From: Streptococcus lactarius
GTDB taxonomy: Bacteria > Bacillota > Bacilli > Lactobacillales > Streptococcaceae
Assembly: GCF_016642265.1 (NCBI RefSeq)
Contig: NZ_MRXX01000001.1
Coordinates: forward strand, 183,231-215,826
Length of the DNA: 32,596 nucleotides
Direction: 5' to 3'
Position numbers and translations under genes: made by a program. How positions within the stretch are numbered: position 1 is the first letter of the stretch; the number at the start of each line of letters is the position of its first letter. The notes beneath the pieces are model-generated. The model was given only the letters and a program-made list of their open reading frames with translations. It searched no databases and was not told the origin of the DNA. Positions 32,553 through 32,596 of this stretch are shown in pieces.

Positions 32553-32586
32553 AAAAAGGTGAGGCTGGGACAAAAGTCTTAGCCTC
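32553..32586 (-). terminator. hairpin with T-tract at the right edge
   Basis: GAGGCT/AGCCTC arms with an inner GAC/GTC pair around AAAA; on the minus strand it is followed by ACCTTTTT. It probably terminates a minus-strand gene that lies outside the window. On the plus strand two internal positions become G-U pairs, giving an 11-pair stem without a good T-tract. The GGGACAAAAGTC core is a sequence often found in streptococcal terminators. Confidence 0.65.
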
Positions 32587-32596
32587 TCAATTGTTT

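Overview
The window looks like a low-GC Gram-positive coccus of the genus Streptococcus, probably a viridans (mitis/sanguinis-type) commensal. The evidence is the order infC-rpmI-rplT / cmk / LysM protein / ferredoxin / EbsA-like protein, proteins that closely resemble streptococcal ComEB, IF3, RmlD, RgpA-D and PgdA, and promoters dominated by extended -10 (TGnTATAAT) elements. Species cannot be fixed from sequence alone.

Left flank (1-5.1 kb): two related small membrane proteins in tandem; a dCMP deaminase (comEB); the infC-rpmI-rplT translation operon with a promoter inside the end of cmk, an attenuator hairpin in its leader and a possible AUA start codon for IF3; cmk with a LysM membrane protein; a divergent [4Fe-4S] ferredoxin with a promoter placed for a leaderless mRNA; and an EbsA-like membrane protein.

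Centre (5.1-28.6 kb, all minus strand): a 23-kb cell-wall polysaccharide locus of the rhamnose-glucose polysaccharide (Rgp/Gac/Scc) type. Reading in the direction of transcription it falls into four modules. Module A (28.6-24.9 kb) has a GtrB/GacI-type polyprenyl-phosphate glycosyltransferase, a large GT-C-like membrane protein and rmlD. Module B (24.7-18.5 kb) has an oligosaccharide flippase, two GT2 enzymes, a DPM1-like GT2 paired with a DUF2304 protein, a further GT2 and a DUF6056-like membrane protein. Module C (18.3-12.8 kb) has a 980-residue three-domain glycosyltransferase (GT2 + RgpF domain + GT4-like), a DUF2142 membrane protein and a GT4. Module D (12.6-5.15 kb) is the rhamnan core: rgpA, rgpB, the ABC exporter rgpC-rgpD, a half-length RgpF, a small two-helix membrane protein and an LtaS-like phosphoglycerol transferase (GacH/SccH type). 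The boundaries after A, B, C and D each carry a hairpin with a T-tract, and modules B, C and D start with their own TATAAT boxes. The inferred picture is a rhamnan backbone exported by an ABC transporter and decorated outside the membrane with sugars or oligosaccharides delivered on lipid carriers (flippase plus GT-C-like proteins) and with glycerol phosphate.

Right flank (28.7-32.6 kb): a Gfo/Idh/MocA oxidoreductase translationally coupled to a minimal DEAD-box RNA helicase with motif II DEFD; a 320-nt gene-free stretch holding a strongly structured element (long-range 9-bp helix enclosing three perfect hairpins and a possible loop-tail pseudoknot) between two copies of a 29-bp hairpin repeat; and pgdA, a peptidoglycan N-acetylglucosamine deacetylase whose promoter also predicts a leaderless transcript. 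I saw no tRNA, rRNA, CRISPR array or intact insertion sequence.
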